Below, piece after piece: positions 1-7,468 of a stretch of 24,373 bases of DNA. How positions within the stretch are numbered: the first letter of the stretch is position 1; each line of letters starts with the position of its first letter. The notes beneath the pieces are model-generated. The model searched no databases. It saw only the letters and a list, made by a program, of their open reading frames with translations, and was not told the DNA's origin. The translations under genes and the position numbers were made by a program. Source of the DNA: Candidatus Methanolliviera sp. GoM_asphalt (GTDB lineage: Archaea; Halobacteriota; Methanoliparia; Methanoliparales; Methanoliparaceae); assembly GCA_902158745.1 (NCBI GenBank), contig CABGHH010000006.1:1-24373 (forward strand), given 5' to 3'.

Positions 1-127
1 ATCTGAAACATAATGATGCGAAATATAAAAAATTGTGTAAAATATGTTTTAAAATCTTCTAACATGCAAAAAATGGCTATTGAAAAATGTGAAAAAGTTG
101 AAAACCACTAGAAAAATCGATAGTGCC
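1..127. repeat. Left copy of a 127-bp inverted repeat (probable IS end)
   Basis: Reverse complement of 23217-23343, with a single difference over 127 bp (position 66 against 23278). The match stops sharply at 127/23217, which is how an insertion-sequence terminus looks. On the right the repeat leads outward into a decayed transposase gene, so the left copy is probably the end of a sister element lying outside the window. It contains no plausible gene. Confidence 0.9.
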
Positions 128-163
128 CAGCATTGGAGGATAATATCCGTAATCGATCGATGC

Positions 164-173
164 TTTTATATAT
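164..173 (+). promoter_or_regulatory. TATA-like box of the tetrapyrrole operon
   Basis: The AT-rich run TTTTATATAT lies about 75 nt before the chosen sirC start. A second AT-rich run follows at about 198-218, which is better spaced for a short leader. Either could be the archaeal TATA box. Both lie between the inverted repeat and the first gene. Confidence 0.4.
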
Positions 174-246
174 CGTTGACTTCATACGGTTGAGATATAT
201 TTTTATATTTTTTGTCCTCGCGCAAACTTTGTGGAAGCAGATCAAG

Positions 247-891
247 ATGATGCCAATATTCGTTGATCTTAAGGATAAAAAAGTCGTAATATTTGGAGGG
301 GGAGAATTAGGGAGCTGGAAGGCAAAGAAATTTCTCGAAGGCGGATGTGAAAAGATATTGATCGTCAGTAAAAATTTTTCTGAGGAGATAAAATCTTTGA
401 GAGATAACGTGGAAGTTATCCAAAGGGATCTCACCAAAGGATTTGGAGATCTTTTAAAGGGAGCTTTTATCGTTGTTCCGGCGACAAACGATGAAGAACT
501 CAACGACGCTATAAGAGAAGAATCTGTGAAGAGAGGGATTTTAACAAATCATAGAGCTGGAGATCTCTTTTTATCCTCTGTTGTGAGAGATGGAAATATA
601 GAGATTGCAATCTCTACAGGAGGGCACAGCCCCGCGGTATCGAAGTATCTTAAGGTAAAACTTGAAAAATTTTTGGGGAATAAATTTGATGAGATGGCAG
701 AACTGCAGGAGAAAATAAGAAAGATTTTAATGGATGAGATCGAGAATCGAGATGAGAGAAAAGAGATTTTATGGGAGATTCTCAATGATGATAAGATATG
801 GGAGTCTGCCAATCTTGAAGAAGCGCTAAAAATTGCGAGAAAGCATGTGAGGAAACGATATGGAGATCGCCCTTTTGACACTATCACATAA
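247..891 (+). CDS. sirC: Precorrin-2 dehydrogenase / sirohydrochlorin ferrochelatase-like (CysG N-terminal type)
   Basis: Oxidises precorrin-2 to sirohydrochlorin with NAD; Met8p-like homologues also insert iron to give siroheme. The protein opens with a strand and a Rossmann glycine-rich loop (VVIFGGGELGSWKAKKF, about residues 11-27). The middle contains a GHSPAVSKYLK-like segment typical of the dimerisation part, and the C-terminus is helical. From the ATG at 247 it has 214 residues, the usual family size. The frame stays open upstream to 133, but that extension encodes a hydrophobic stretch lying in the promoter region, so I prefer 247 (ATGATG). The end overlaps hemA by 32 nt, so the two are co-transcribed. 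In archaea this product feeds siroheme, the siroheme-dependent haem route, F430 or cobamides; which of these applies here is not visible. Confidence 0.9.
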   Translation: MMPIFVDLKDKKVVIFGGGELGSWKAKKFLEGGCEKILIVSKNFSEEIKSLRDNVEVIQRDLTKGFGDLLKGAFIVVPATNDEELNDAIREESVKRGILTNHRAGDLFLSSVVRDGNIEIAISTGGHSPAVSKYLKVKLEKFLGNKFDEMAELQEKIRKILMDEIENRDERKEILWEILNDDKIWESANLEEALKIARKHVRKRYGDRPFDTIT

Positions 892-2077
892 AACCGCAAC
901 GATAAAAGATATAGAGAGGATAATCTACGAAGATATCGAAGAAGCTTACTCGAATTTAGATTTAACAAAAACAAAAGAATTTTTGATCCTTCAGACATGC
1001 CACCGATTTGAATTGTATATAAATGTGACGTCCCCTCTTTCGGTGTTGGAAGAATACGCCAAGAAGAGAAGCATAAAGAACTACGAGATCTTAGCCGAAA
1101 GAGACGCAATAGAACATTTGATGCGACTTTCCTGCGGATTGGAATCTCTCGTGATAGGGGAAGACCAGATCTTAGGACAGATAAAAGATGCATATATCCA
1201 CTCAATTGATAAAAATTATCTGAACGATAAGCTGAAAATAATCTTTGATAGGGCGATAAAAACTGGTAAGAGAGCTAGAAAGGAGAGTAAAATTAACGAG
1301 GGTTCCGTCTCAATTGGAAGCGTCGCCGTCAGACTCGCAGAAGAAATTTTCGGTGGATTAAAGAATAAAAAAATTCTCGTTATTGGGGCAGGAGAGATCG
1401 CGACGCTGGTAGCGAAGTCCCTCTCAAATTCAGGAAAAGATGGGAGTGTCGTATTCGTTGCAAACAGGACATTTGAAAATGCGAAGTGTCTTGCGTCAGA
1501 GGTTGGCGGATCTGCGGTGAGATTCGATGAGAAGGAGAGATATCTTGCCGATTCTGATCTTGTGATAACCGCGACTGGGGCTCCACACACGATCTTGACA
1601 TATGAAACCGTTGAGCGGGTGGTAGCAGGGAGGGATAAATCTCTCTTTATCATCGATATAGCGAACCCGAGAGACGTAGAAGAGAAGGTGGCGTCCATAA
1701 AAGGTGTTAGCCTCTATAATATAGACTCGTTGAGAGGCGTCAGCAAAACCAATTTAGAAAAGAGGATGGGAGAGATAGAAAAAGTGGAGAATCTGGTAGG
1801 AGAAGAGATCGAAAGATTGGAAGAAACTTTGAGGGAGAGAGAGCTAAATGATATAATCGCAAAAATTTATGATTATTCGGAAGAGATAAGAAAAAGAGAG
1901 CTTGGAAAGGCAATAGAGATGATTGATTCCCCCGATGAAAATACTGAAAAGATCATGGACGATATGGCAAGAGCGATCAAGAATAAAATTCTTGCAAAAC
2001 CTGTGGAGAAGATGAGATATTTGGCGAGAAATGGAGATCTTGAATCCGTAAAGACATTTTCGGAGATCTTAAAATGA
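860..2077 (+). CDS. hemA: Glutamyl-tRNA reductase
   Basis: Reduces glutamyl-tRNA(Glu) to glutamate-1-semialdehyde with NADPH, the first committed step of C5-pathway tetrapyrrole synthesis. The 405-residue protein has the N-terminal LTLSHKTATI strand and the catalytic cysteine in QTCHRFELY (Cys47). It also has the conserved GLESLVIGEDQILGQ motif (about 93-107) and a Rossmann loop in ILVIGAGEIA (about residues 170-179). The helical C-terminal dimerisation domain follows. The ATG at 860 lies inside the end of sirC, and the N-terminus matches family starts. Its stop overlaps the hemB start by 4 nt (ATGA). Confidence 0.97.
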   Translation: MEIALLTLSHKTATIKDIERIIYEDIEEAYSNLDLTKTKEFLILQTCHRFELYINVTSPLSVLEEYAKKRSIKNYEILAERDAIEHLMRLSCGLESLVIGEDQILGQIKDAYIHSIDKNYLNDKLKIIFDRAIKTGKRARKESKINEGSVSIGSVAVRLAEEIFGGLKNKKILVIGAGEIATLVAKSLSNSGKDGSVVFVANRTFENAKCLASEVGGSAVRFDEKERYLADSDLVITATGAPHTILTYETVERVVAGRDKSLFIIDIANPRDVEEKVASIKGVSLYNIDSLRGVSKTNLEKRMGEIEKVENLVGEEIERLEETLRERELNDIIAKIYDYSEEIRKRELGKAIEMIDSPDENTEKIMDDMARAIKNKILAKPVEKMRYLARNGDLESVKTFSEILK

Positions 2078-3045
2078 GTTTCTATGGGCTCCCAAAATTC
2101 CCGAATATCAGGATGAGAAGGTTGAGGAAATTGAATCTCATCGAGGAGACGTCTTTTAAAAAGGGGGATCTTATATATCCAATCTTCGTCGATGAGAATA
2201 TAGAAGGTAGAAGAGAGATCAAATCAATGCCCGGGCAGTATAGATTCTCGATTAAAGATGCTGCAAAAGAGGCATTGGAAGTGAGAGAACTTGGAATAAG
2301 ATCCGTGATTCTGTTTGGGATACCGTCGAGGAAAGACGAGATCGGAAGTGAAGCCTATAACAAAGAGGGAGTGATACAGCGGGCGATAAGAGAGATAAAG
2401 AGAGAAGTGGGAGATATAACAGTAATTGGGGACGTGTGCCTATGTGAATACACGTCTCATGGACACTGTGGTCTGATCAAAAATAAAAGAGTCCTGAACG
2501 ATAAGACCCTCGAGATTCTCGGAAAGATCTCAAAGACGTATGCCGAGAGCGGAGCGGATGTGGTCGCTCCATCGGGGATGATGGATGGGATGGTAGGGCA
2601 TATAAGGGAGACTTTGGATGCGTGTGGGTACGAGGATATTGTTATTATGTCCTATTCTGCAAAATACAACTCAAACTTTTACGGTCCGTTCAGGGACGCT
2701 GCCGAGTCGGGATATAAGTTTGGAGATAGATCTACGTATCAGATGAACTATAAAAATTCGGATGAGGCGATGCGTGAGATCTATTTGGATATAAAAGAGG
2801 GAGCAGATATCGTTATGGTTAAACCTGCACTTCCTTACTTAGATATAATCTATCGGGCAAAGAAAGAATTTAACTTTCCTTTGGCGGCATACAACGTCAG
2901 CGGGGAATATTCGATGGTAAAATATTCATCTTCGGTTTTGGACGAGGATAAGATCATTGAAGAAATTCTTTTATCTATAAAGAGGGCTGGAGCCGACCTT
3001 ATTATATCGTATCATGCAAAAGATTTTGTTAAGAAGATGGCGTAA
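2074..3045 (+). CDS. hemB: Delta-aminolevulinic acid dehydratase (porphobilinogen synthase)
   Basis: Condenses two 5-aminolevulinate molecules to porphobilinogen. It has 323 residues, full family length. The two Schiff-base lysines are visible: Lys197 in SYSAKYNSNFYGPFRDAA and Lys250 in MVKPALPYLDI. The cysteine cluster VCLCEYTSHGHCG marks the zinc-binding subtype. The gene overlaps hemA by 4 nt, and hemL starts at the base after its stop. This indicates translational coupling within the operon. Confidence 0.97.
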   Translation: MSFYGLPKFPNIRMRRLRKLNLIEETSFKKGDLIYPIFVDENIEGRREIKSMPGQYRFSIKDAAKEALEVRELGIRSVILFGIPSRKDEIGSEAYNKEGVIQRAIREIKREVGDITVIGDVCLCEYTSHGHCGLIKNKRVLNDKTLEILGKISKTYAESGADVVAPSGMMDGMVGHIRETLDACGYEDIVIMSYSAKYNSNFYGPFRDAAESGYKFGDRSTYQMNYKNSDEAMREIYLDIKEGADIVMVKPALPYLDIIYRAKKEFNFPLAAYNVSGEYSMVKYSSSVLDEDKIIEEILLSIKRAGADLIISYHAKDFVKKMA

Positions 3046-4296
3046 ATGAAGAGTTCCGACTTATATAAAGTTGCAAAAGAATTGATGCCTGGAGGGGTGA
3101 GCAGCCCCGTCAGGGCGTTTGAACCAAATCCAATATATATCAAAGCGGCTAACGGCTCCAAATTGATAGATGTTGAAGAAAGGGAATACATAGACTACTG
3201 CATGGGTTTTGGCCCCCTAATTCTTGGTCATAAAAACCCGGACGTATTAGACGCTGTTAGGAAAAGATTGGAAAGAGGCTGGCTCTATGGGGCCCCGATA
3301 GAAGAGGAGATAGAGCTTTCAAAGTTGATAAAAAAACATTTTAAAAGTATAGACATGTTGAGATTCGTCAATACCGGGACAGAGGCCACGATGTCCGCAA
3401 TAAGGCTCGCGAGAGGATTTACTTCAAGAGATAAAATTATAAAGATAGGAGGGGGGTTTCATGGCGCTCACGATACCGTTCTTGTAAAGACTGGAAGTGG
3501 TGGAGCGACCTTTGGCATTCCCGACAGCGCCGGCGTTCCGAAAGATTCGGTAAAGAATACGATTCAGATTCCTTTCAATGATTTAGAAGCTCTATCGAAT
3601 GTTCTAAATGGTCATAAAGAGGAGATAGCTGCACTTATAATCGAGCCTGTCATGGGAAACGTCGGCGTGATCTTACCCAAAGACGATTACTTGAGAGAGG
3701 TTAGAAATTTGACGAGAGAGAACGACGTTCTATTGATATTTGACGAGGTCATAACGGGCTTCAGAATATCTCTCGGAGGGGCACAGGAATATTTTGGGAT
3801 AGACCCAGATTTAACGACGCTTGGGAAGATAATCGGTGGGGGGTTCCCGATAGGAGTCTTTGGGGGCAGAAGAGAGATAATGGAGAACGTAGCACCAGAG
3901 GGAGATGTTTATCAGGCGGGGACGTTCAGCGGAAATCCAATATCGCTTACTGCAGGAATAAAGACGATAGAGATACTGGAAAGGATTTTAAACGATATAA
4001 ATGAGAAAGGGCGAAGAATGGGGAAGTCATTGGCCGGGATTGCAGAAGAGAAAGGATATTTCTTCTCTGGGATAGCATCAATCTTCAAGGTATTTTTAAC
4101 GGAAAGCAGGGAAAGAATCGAGAACTATGAAGACGCGATCAAGTGCGATAAAAGAAGATATATGGAATTCTTTAAGAGGATGCTCTCCTGTGGCATCTAT
4201 CTGCCTCCCTCCCAGTTTGAGACGAACTTTCTCTCTCTCGCGCATTCCAACGAAGACATAGAAAGAACACTGGAGGCATATAAAAATTGCCTCTGA
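3046..4296 (+). CDS. hemL: Glutamate-1-semialdehyde 2,1-aminomutase
   Basis: A PLP enzyme that converts glutamate-1-semialdehyde to 5-aminolevulinate, supplying HemB. It has 416 residues and a class III aminotransferase fold. The N-terminus carries MPGGVSSPVRAF, the substrate-side signature of the family. A GTEATMSAIRLAR helix lies near residues 105-118. The PLP lysine is Lys261 in TTLGKIIGGGFPIG. There is no gap after the hemB stop (TAA then ATG), and the last 10 nt overlap hemC. Confidence 0.97.
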   Translation: MKSSDLYKVAKELMPGGVSSPVRAFEPNPIYIKAANGSKLIDVEEREYIDYCMGFGPLILGHKNPDVLDAVRKRLERGWLYGAPIEEEIELSKLIKKHFKSIDMLRFVNTGTEATMSAIRLARGFTSRDKIIKIGGGFHGAHDTVLVKTGSGGATFGIPDSAGVPKDSVKNTIQIPFNDLEALSNVLNGHKEEIAALIIEPVMGNVGVILPKDDYLREVRNLTRENDVLLIFDEVITGFRISLGGAQEYFGIDPDLTTLGKIIGGGFPIGVFGGRREIMENVAPEGDVYQAGTFSGNPISLTAGIKTIEILERILNDINEKGRRMGKSLAGIAEEKGYFFSGIASIFKVFLTESRERIENYEDAIKCDKRRYMEFFKRMLSCGIYLPPSQFETNFLSLAHSNEDIERTLEAYKNCL

Positions 4297-5150
4297 TCGT
4301 GGGAACGAGGCGGAGTAAATTAGCACTCATACAGGCTTATCTGGTCAGAGATAGATTAGAAGAGAGAGGATATGACGTTGATATAAAAAAGATCGTAACA
4401 GAGGGAGATGAAAGAAAAGAGATCGGAGAGATGGGCGCATTCGTCAATAAGATAAACAGACAACTCATGAAGGGGGATATAGATGTGGCAGTCCACAGTT
4501 TAAAGGATGTCCCAACAAAGTTACTAGAAGGTATAACGTTTGCCGCTTTTCTCCCGAGGAATTCTCCTTATGATGCTTTGATCTCTTCCAAAGAAGGATT
4601 AAACTTCGATGATCTGCCCAAAAATTCTGTCATCGGAACTTCGAGCATCAGAAGAAGAGTTCAGACCTTGAGAAGAAGAGACGATTTAAGGGTCAAGGAT
4701 CTGAGAGGAAATCTGGACACAAGGATAAAAAAACTTAGAGCGGGAGAGTTCGATGCAATAATCGTTGCAGAGGCTGGATTGAATAGAATTGGAATAGAGG
4801 ACGGATATGAGCGGCTGAACGATGATATATTCATCCCTCCCGCAAATCAGGGAACGATCGTTGCGATGACGAGAAACGATTCTAAGGAAGAAGAGATAGT
4901 GAGATCGTTGGATGACGAAAAGACCAGAAAAGAGTCAGAGGTAGAGAGAGAGATCATGAATACGCTTGGGGTGGGCTGTTCCGTCCCAATAGGTATCCTT
5001 GCAAGGAATTCTGAAGATGGGATCACCGTCAGGGCAAATTTCATCTCCAAAGATTCTTTTATCTATAATGAAGAGAGATTCTCGGGTGATATTATAATGA
5101 AGGCGAGAGAGTTTGCCGTTGACTTGAAAAAGAGATTTGGGGATTTTTGA
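4287..5150 (+). CDS. hemC: Porphobilinogen deaminase (hydroxymethylbilane synthase)
   Basis: Polymerises four porphobilinogens into hydroxymethylbilane. It has 287 residues. The N-terminal IVGTRRSKLALIQA strand/loop is the family hallmark. GTSSIRRRVQ and DLRGNLDTRI give the substrate-binding arginines. Cys231 in GVGCSVPIG carries the dipyrromethane cofactor. The TTG at 4287 inside the end of hemL is the most likely start, because a later GTG would cut into the first strand. Its product needs HemD to become uroporphyrinogen III; no hemD follows. Confidence 0.95.
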   Translation: MPLIVGTRRSKLALIQAYLVRDRLEERGYDVDIKKIVTEGDERKEIGEMGAFVNKINRQLMKGDIDVAVHSLKDVPTKLLEGITFAAFLPRNSPYDALISSKEGLNFDDLPKNSVIGTSSIRRRVQTLRRRDDLRVKDLRGNLDTRIKKLRAGEFDAIIVAEAGLNRIGIEDGYERLNDDIFIPPANQGTIVAMTRNDSKEEEIVRSLDDEKTRKESEVEREIMNTLGVGCSVPIGILARNSEDGITVRANFISKDSFIYNEERFSGDIIMKAREFAVDLKKRFGDF

Positions 5151-5882
5151 ATGAGCGGAAAGGTGTATATCGTTGGGGCCGGACCCGGAGACCCATCTCT
5201 TCTCACGATTCGGGCTTTAGAACTGATAAATGAGGCGGATCTCATATTGGCGGATGACTTAATCGGGGAAGAGATCAAAAAAGTCATTCCAGAAGATAAA
5301 CTCATGGATGTTGGAAAGAAGACGAGTGGTTTAGGGCAAGAAGAGATAAATAGATTGATAGTAGATCTTACAAGAGAGAAAAAAGTTGTCAGACTCAAAG
5401 GAGGGGATCCATTTCTCTTTGGAAGAGGAGGGGAAGAGATCGCTTATTTAAAGAAGAATGGTGTAAAATTTGAGATCGTTCCAGGCATAACCTCTGCGAT
5501 CGCCGTTCCAGAAATTGTGGGAATACCCGTGACGGATAGAAACATAACTTCGACTTTCACGGTGATCACAGGACATGAAAAAGATGAGAGTAGCAGGATA
5601 AATTGGAAGGCGCTCGCTGAACTTGGGGGAACGATCGTAATCTTGATGGGCGTAGAAAATTTAAAGAGAAATATGGATAAACTACGTAAGAACGGAATGG
5701 ATCCAAAGATGCCTGTATCCATCATAGAGAAGGGGGTAACAGGAAGCGGAAGGGTTTTACATGGAGATCTCTCTAATATTGCAGAGATCGCAAGAGAAGA
5801 AGATTTAAGCCCACCTGCGGTCATCGTGGTTGGAGAGGTGACGAGATTTCCCTTATATAAGGAAGAGGAGATAAAAATATGA
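5151..5882 (+). CDS. cobA: Uroporphyrinogen-III C-methyltransferase (SUMT)
   Basis: SAM-dependent methylation of uroporphyrinogen III at C2 and C7 gives precorrin-2, the substrate of the first gene in this operon. It has 243 residues, the single-domain SUMT length. Visible are VYIVGAGPGDPSLLTIRAL at the N-terminus, VRLKGGDPFLFGRGGEE at about residues 82-98, and VPGITSAIAVP at about 111-121. These are the tetrapyrrole methylase signatures. The ATG directly follows the hemC stop. The stop overlaps the next start by 4 nt. No uroporphyrinogen-III synthase domain is fused to the C-terminus. Confidence 0.95.
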   Translation: MSGKVYIVGAGPGDPSLLTIRALELINEADLILADDLIGEEIKKVIPEDKLMDVGKKTSGLGQEEINRLIVDLTREKKVVRLKGGDPFLFGRGGEEIAYLKKNGVKFEIVPGITSAIAVPEIVGIPVTDRNITSTFTVITGHEKDESSRINWKALAELGGTIVILMGVENLKRNMDKLRKNGMDPKMPVSIIEKGVTGSGRVLHGDLSNIAEIAREEDLSPPAVIVVGEVTRFPLYKEEEIKI

Positions 5883-6082
5883 GAGAAATGAAGAGAATAA
5901 TAGCTACGGTTAAGGGGAAAATCCAGAGGGTTGAATATAGAGATTGGGCTGATGAAATAGCAAGTTCTTTAGGAATAAAAGGTTTTGTAGAGAATTTAGG
6001 AGATAAATCTGTTAGAGTTGTTGCTGAAGGTGAAACCCAGAATTTAAAGAATTTTATTGAATTTTTATATGCAAGAGACTAA
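5879..6082 (+). CDS. Acylphosphatase-like protein, short at the C-terminus
   Basis: The N-terminal two thirds resembles acylphosphatase: VKGKIQRVEYRDWAD corresponds to the phosphate loop with its catalytic arginine, and GFVENL carries the catalytic asparagine. The protein has 67 residues where the family usually has about 90, so the last strand and loop are missing. The presumed IS terminus begins 2 bp after its stop, so the insertion may have shortened the gene. It overlaps cobA by 4 nt (ATGA), which puts it in the hem operon transcript although no tetrapyrrole role is known. It may no longer be active. Confidence 0.6.
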   Translation: MREMKRIIATVKGKIQRVEYRDWADEIASSLGIKGFVENLGDKSVRVVAEGETQNLKNFIEFLYARD

Positions 6083-6195
6083 ACCTTTTGCATAATTAAC
6101 CTTTTATAGCACTAAACACATATTTATTCCTTGGGATGGGACAATATGATGAGTTATACCTTGCTCTCCAAGAAACCAAAGATATTCAGGATACA

Positions 6196-6238
6196 TAAAA
6201 ATCTTCGATTTTTTAGTACGACAAATCGAAGATTTGTC
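6196..6238. repeat. Double-hairpin element, copy A
   Basis: Hairpin 1 has arms around AAAATC/GATTTT with loop TTC. The spacer is GTAC. Hairpin 2 has perfect 8-bp arms GACAAATC/GATTTGTC with loop GAA. Deleting 6196-6238 (43 bp) joins the frame opened by ATG 6146 to the downstream transposase frame, giving KKPKIFR-IHA-FTGLSIEEF. That matches the usual start of this transposase family. The flanks are ATACA on the left and TGCA on the right. Confidence 0.85.
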
Positions 6239-7157
6239 TGCATTCACGGGACTGAGTATCGAAGAGTTTAATAGATTATATCCGATGATAGCGGATAGAT
6301 ACGAGGATTACGAGAAAAAGAGACTCAGTAGAGAAGGTAGAAAAAAGGATATCGGACAGGGGAGAAAGTTCAAACTGGATCTGATAGATCGTCTTCTCAT
6401 GCTTCTGGTCTATTACAGACTGTACATCACATATACATTGGCAGGATTCCTCTTTAATCTCGATCAGAGCAACGTATACAGGAATATAAAGCATCTGGAG
6501 CCGTTGGTAAAGGAATGTATTCCATTGCCGGATAGAGTTCATAAGGCAACGAAGAAGATAAAGAACCTAGAAGAACTTCTAAAATACTTTCCAGAGATGA
6601 AAGCATTCTTAGATGCGACGGAACAGGAAATTCCGAGACCGAAGAATAAGAGGAGGAGAAAGAGCTACTATTCGGGAAAAAAGAAGAGGCACACGGTCAA
6701 GACACAGATAATAACAAACAAAGATGGGTTGATCATCCATAAGACGGGTCATGTACATGGAAGAAAGCACGATTACGATCTATTCAAGGATAAGCATCCC
6801 CCTATCCCAAAGGATGTGGAGATGAATGTAGATTTAGGATATCAGGGAATAGATAAGGACTTTCCTTCATTGAAATCAAGAATCCCGATACACACAAATC
6901 TTCGATTTGTGGTACTGAAAATCTTTGATTTTCATGTAAAGAGAAAGAGAGGTAAAGTTCTTGAGAAGAAGGAAAAAAGATGCAACAAGAAGTTCAATAG
7001 AACGAGAGTGGTCGTAGAACATGCGATCGGAAGGATGAAGAAGTTCAAGATCATGGGGAGTATATTCAGAAATAGGCTCAAGACGATCGTCTCCGGGTTG
7101 ACCAATTTCAGGGCGATGATATCTTCGGGATTTGATTTGAATGGATTTGTTGCCTGA
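6234..7157 (+). CDS. IS5-family transposase (DDE_Tnp_4 type), disrupted N-terminus
   Basis: The catalytic residues are recognisable: Asp in AFLDATEQEI, Asp in VDLGYQGIDKDF and Glu in VVVEHAIGRMKKFK. A helix-turn-helix-like region with QSNVYRNIKHLEPL precedes them. The ancestral gene almost certainly began at ATG 6146 (MMSYTLLSKKPKIFR). The 43-bp double hairpin shifts that frame to a stop soon after (TEYRRV-stop), leaving only a TTG at 6234 to start the long frame. A second, 42-bp copy at 6893-6934 is in frame and adds 14 residues between SRIPI and HVKRKRGK. The gene is probably non-functional, or makes a protein lacking its first 20 or so residues. Confidence 0.85.
   Translation: MSAFTGLSIEEFNRLYPMIADRYEDYEKKRLSREGRKKDIGQGRKFKLDLIDRLLMLLVYYRLYITYTLAGFLFNLDQSNVYRNIKHLEPLVKECIPLPDRVHKATKKIKNLEELLKYFPEMKAFLDATEQEIPRPKNKRRRKSYYSGKKKRHTVKTQIITNKDGLIIHKTGHVHGRKHDYDLFKDKHPPIPKDVEMNVDLGYQGIDKDFPSLKSRIPIHTNLRFVVLKIFDFHVKRKRGKVLEKKEKRCNKKFNRTRVVVEHAIGRMKKFKIMGSIFRNRLKTIVSGLTNFRAMISSGFDLNGFVA
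6893..6934. repeat. Double-hairpin element, copy B
   Basis: Hairpin 1 has 8-bp arms CACAAATC/GATTTGTG with loop TTC (6893-6911). The spacer is GTAC (6912-6915). Hairpin 2 has 8-bp arms TGAAAATC/GATTTTCA with loop TTT (6916-6934). It is exactly 42 bp and sits in frame in the transposase gene. Its removal gives SRIPI-HVKRKRGK, as expected for the family. The flanks are ATACA and TGTA, almost the same as copy A. Confidence 0.88.
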
Positions 7158-7212
7158 GTAAACGGGATTTGGATCAGTCATGAGTATGGGTCTTCTGTAA
7201 TTATGCAAGAAG

Positions 7213-7468
7213 TCTATTCTTCATATTATATAAATAACATGATTAAAAAGAGACCTAAGATCTAGTCGATGGTTTTATCAACTTTGCCATCCACTATTCT
7301 AATAAAAACTTGATTGCCATTTAGATTACTTTCAGAACTACTGTAAAGGGCGTGGTAGCTCATCCAGATTTCATAACCTGAATGATCTAAAATGCGTAAA
7401 TATCTCAAAGTAAAACTTAAAAAATAGAATTTAAAACTTCAACGGGTAAGGGGGGAATAGAGATCAGA
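7213..7468. other. Spacer between IS and aspartokinase
   Basis: AT-rich, with no RNA gene recognised. It contains one short minus-strand open frame (7262-7408) and a G-rich stretch (GGGGGG at about 7450) just before the aspartokinase start that may act as a weak ribosome-binding site. No clear TATA box can be assigned. Confidence 0.5.
7262..7408 (-). CDS. Possible small hypothetical protein or gene remnant
   Basis: An open frame of 48 residues from a TTG, open upstream to about 7440 without an ATG. It reads ILDHSGYEIWMSYHALYSSS, then NLNGNQVFIRIVDGKVDKTID and stop. The composition looks protein-like (balanced, with aromatic residues), but there is no start signal and no family I recognise. 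It could be the 3' end of a gene broken by the adjacent IS, or chance. Confidence 0.2.
   Translation of the reverse strand: MRYLRILDHSGYEIWMSYHALYSSSESNLNGNQVFIRIVDGKVDKTID

Larger units (their letters stand above)
6084..7212 (+). mobile_element. IS5-like insertion sequence (about 1.13 kb)
   Basis: Imperfect terminal inverted repeats at 6084-6098 and 7198-7212 (13 of 15 match, core TTGCATAATTA) bracket one DDE transposase gene. I could not find a convincing target duplication. The left end lies 2 bp after the acylphosphatase stop. Two double-hairpin repeats (6196-6238 and 6893-6934) lie inside the transposase gene, so this copy is probably immobile or impaired. Confidence 0.75.

Noticed and set aside
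133..246. N-terminal extension of sirC by 38 residues from ATG 133
   Set aside because: It overlaps the promoter-like AT-rich region, encodes a hydrophobic stretch absent from the family, and MMPIFVDLKDKK at 247 is a normal family start.
549..1205. Minus-strand open frame of 218 codons opposite sirC/hemA
   Set aside because: It is a serine/leucine-rich antisense shadow of AGA-rich genes.
6069..7216. Target-site duplication of the 6084-7212 IS (ATGCAAGA near 6069 and 7203)
   Set aside because: The right-hand copy lies within the terminal repeat, not outside it, and the strings differ; no clear duplication can be claimed.
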